Assembly: GCA_003167215.1 (NCBI GenBank)
Contig: PMTV01000053.1
Coordinates: forward strand, 124,001 to 188,000
Direction of reading: 5' to 3'
From: Acidobacteriota bacterium
GTDB taxonomy: Bacteria > Acidobacteriota > Terriglobia > Acidiferrales > UBA7541
DNA length: 64,000 nt
Below are positions 63,667 to 64,000 of this stretch, piece by piece; within the stretch, counting starts at the first letter, position 1; each line of letters opens with the position of its first letter. Position numbers and translations under genes: made by a program. The notes under the pieces were generated by a model. That model worked only from the letters and a program-made list of their open reading frames with translations. It was not told the DNA's origin and did not search any database.

Positions 63667-64000
63667 CTATTCCGCGTTCCAGGCGAAATTTTCTTCTCCC
63701 AGACTTAGTTCCAGCATTCCGTCAATCGGCAGCACATCGATCGGCAAGCCGCTCTCCCATAGCGCCGCGCTTAAGAGCAGCGACTTGCGGCGCTTCAGGT
63801 CAAACAATTCCCGCGCTAGGCTCACTTCAATAATTTTGTCGAACGCCGCCGCCACCAAAGTTTCCGCGTGTAACAAGCAGGCGCCGCCCTGCTCGAGGAT
63901 GCATCCGGCGAATTTTCCGCCGGTCACTCTCACGGTGAGCCGGGTCTCTCGCGAATCCCACATCGTCAGCCGAAATTGAAAGTCCGGAATCTCCGCAATC
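63667..64000 (-). CDS. C-terminal end of an unidentified protein (runs off the right edge)
   Basis: About 111 codons are visible to the window end without a stop: IAEIPDFQFRLTMWDSRETR, then KIIEVSLARELFDLKRRKSL and ALWESGLPIDVLPIDGMLEL, ending in LGEENFAWNAE. The WESGLPIDVLP...L phrase resembles the C-terminal beta domain of some family 57-type glycoside hydrolases, but I am not certain. An internal ATG at 63963 is not taken as the start because the frame continues open. Confidence 0.7.
   Translation of the reverse strand, partial: IAEIPDFQFRLTMWDSRETRLTVRVTGGKFAGCILEQGGACLLHAETLVAAAFDKIIEVSLARELFDLKRRKSLLLSAALWESGLPIDVLPIDGMLELSLGEENFAWNAE

Overview
The window looks like a chromosomal segment of an Acidobacteriota bacterium, probably of the Terriglobia/Acidobacteriia group. 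This is inferred from moderately high G+C, many secreted proteins with carboxypeptidase-regulatory, SBBP-type and choice-of-anchor-D-like domains, and an LpxD/MurJ/Mpl/LdcA diderm envelope gene set. Most genes lie on the minus strand. Plus-strand genes are confined to about 4.7-6.1, 37.6-39.3 and 56.3-58.5 kb. No tRNA, rRNA, CRISPR array, insertion sequence or prophage was seen, and no stretch over 300 bases lacks a gene.

Region 1 (1-6.1 kb): the 5' part of scpA, trpS with four cysteines spaced as in [4Fe-4S] tryptophanyl-tRNA synthetases, an acyl-CoA dehydrogenase, a LytTR response regulator with a small secreted protein, a NUDIX hydrolase and an unknown membrane-anchored protein. Region 2 (6.1-25.1 kb) is the most distinctive part: about 19 kb of respiration and heme genes, all on the minus strand. 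Read in the direction of transcription it runs ccmE-ccmF-ccmH-ccmI-like-(450-residue protein)-ccmA-ccmB-ccmC-ccmD-hemH. After a strong sigma70-type promoter come Rieske protein, b6-type cytochrome b, subunit IV, an octaheme cytochrome c, a cupredoxin lipoprotein, ctaA, ctaB and three accessory proteins. Together these genes can supply heme (HemH), export and attach it (Ccm), make heme O/A (CtaB/CtaA) and build a quinol-oxidising Rieske/cytochrome b complex. The usual cytochrome c1 or f is replaced by one protein with eight CxxCH sites. CcmE has CxxxY in place of HxxxY.

Region 3 (25.2-37.5 kb): a PLP decarboxylase, two small proteins of unknown role (one with a CxxC start, one with a ferredoxin-like cysteine cluster), a small membrane protein, accA-dnaE, a CCA-adding-type nucleotidyltransferase, xerD and murJ. 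Region 4 (37.6-48.5 kb): a duplicated-domain protein and lpxD on the plus strand; then a tight minus-strand run ldcA-type/mpl/M61 peptidase/plsC for peptidoglycan and lipid metabolism; a propeller lipoprotein; and a PfkB kinase next to methylthioadenosine phosphorylase.

Region 5 (48.5-64 kb): an acyl-CoA dehydrogenase with meaB and an MBL-fold hydrolase, an M2 peptidase, a threonine aldolase, hemW, aroF, a YVTN propeller, and a giant SBBP/choice-of-anchor-D surface protein. The reading frame of that last gene is broken by one base at an A5 tract. The C-terminal end of a further gene runs off the right edge.
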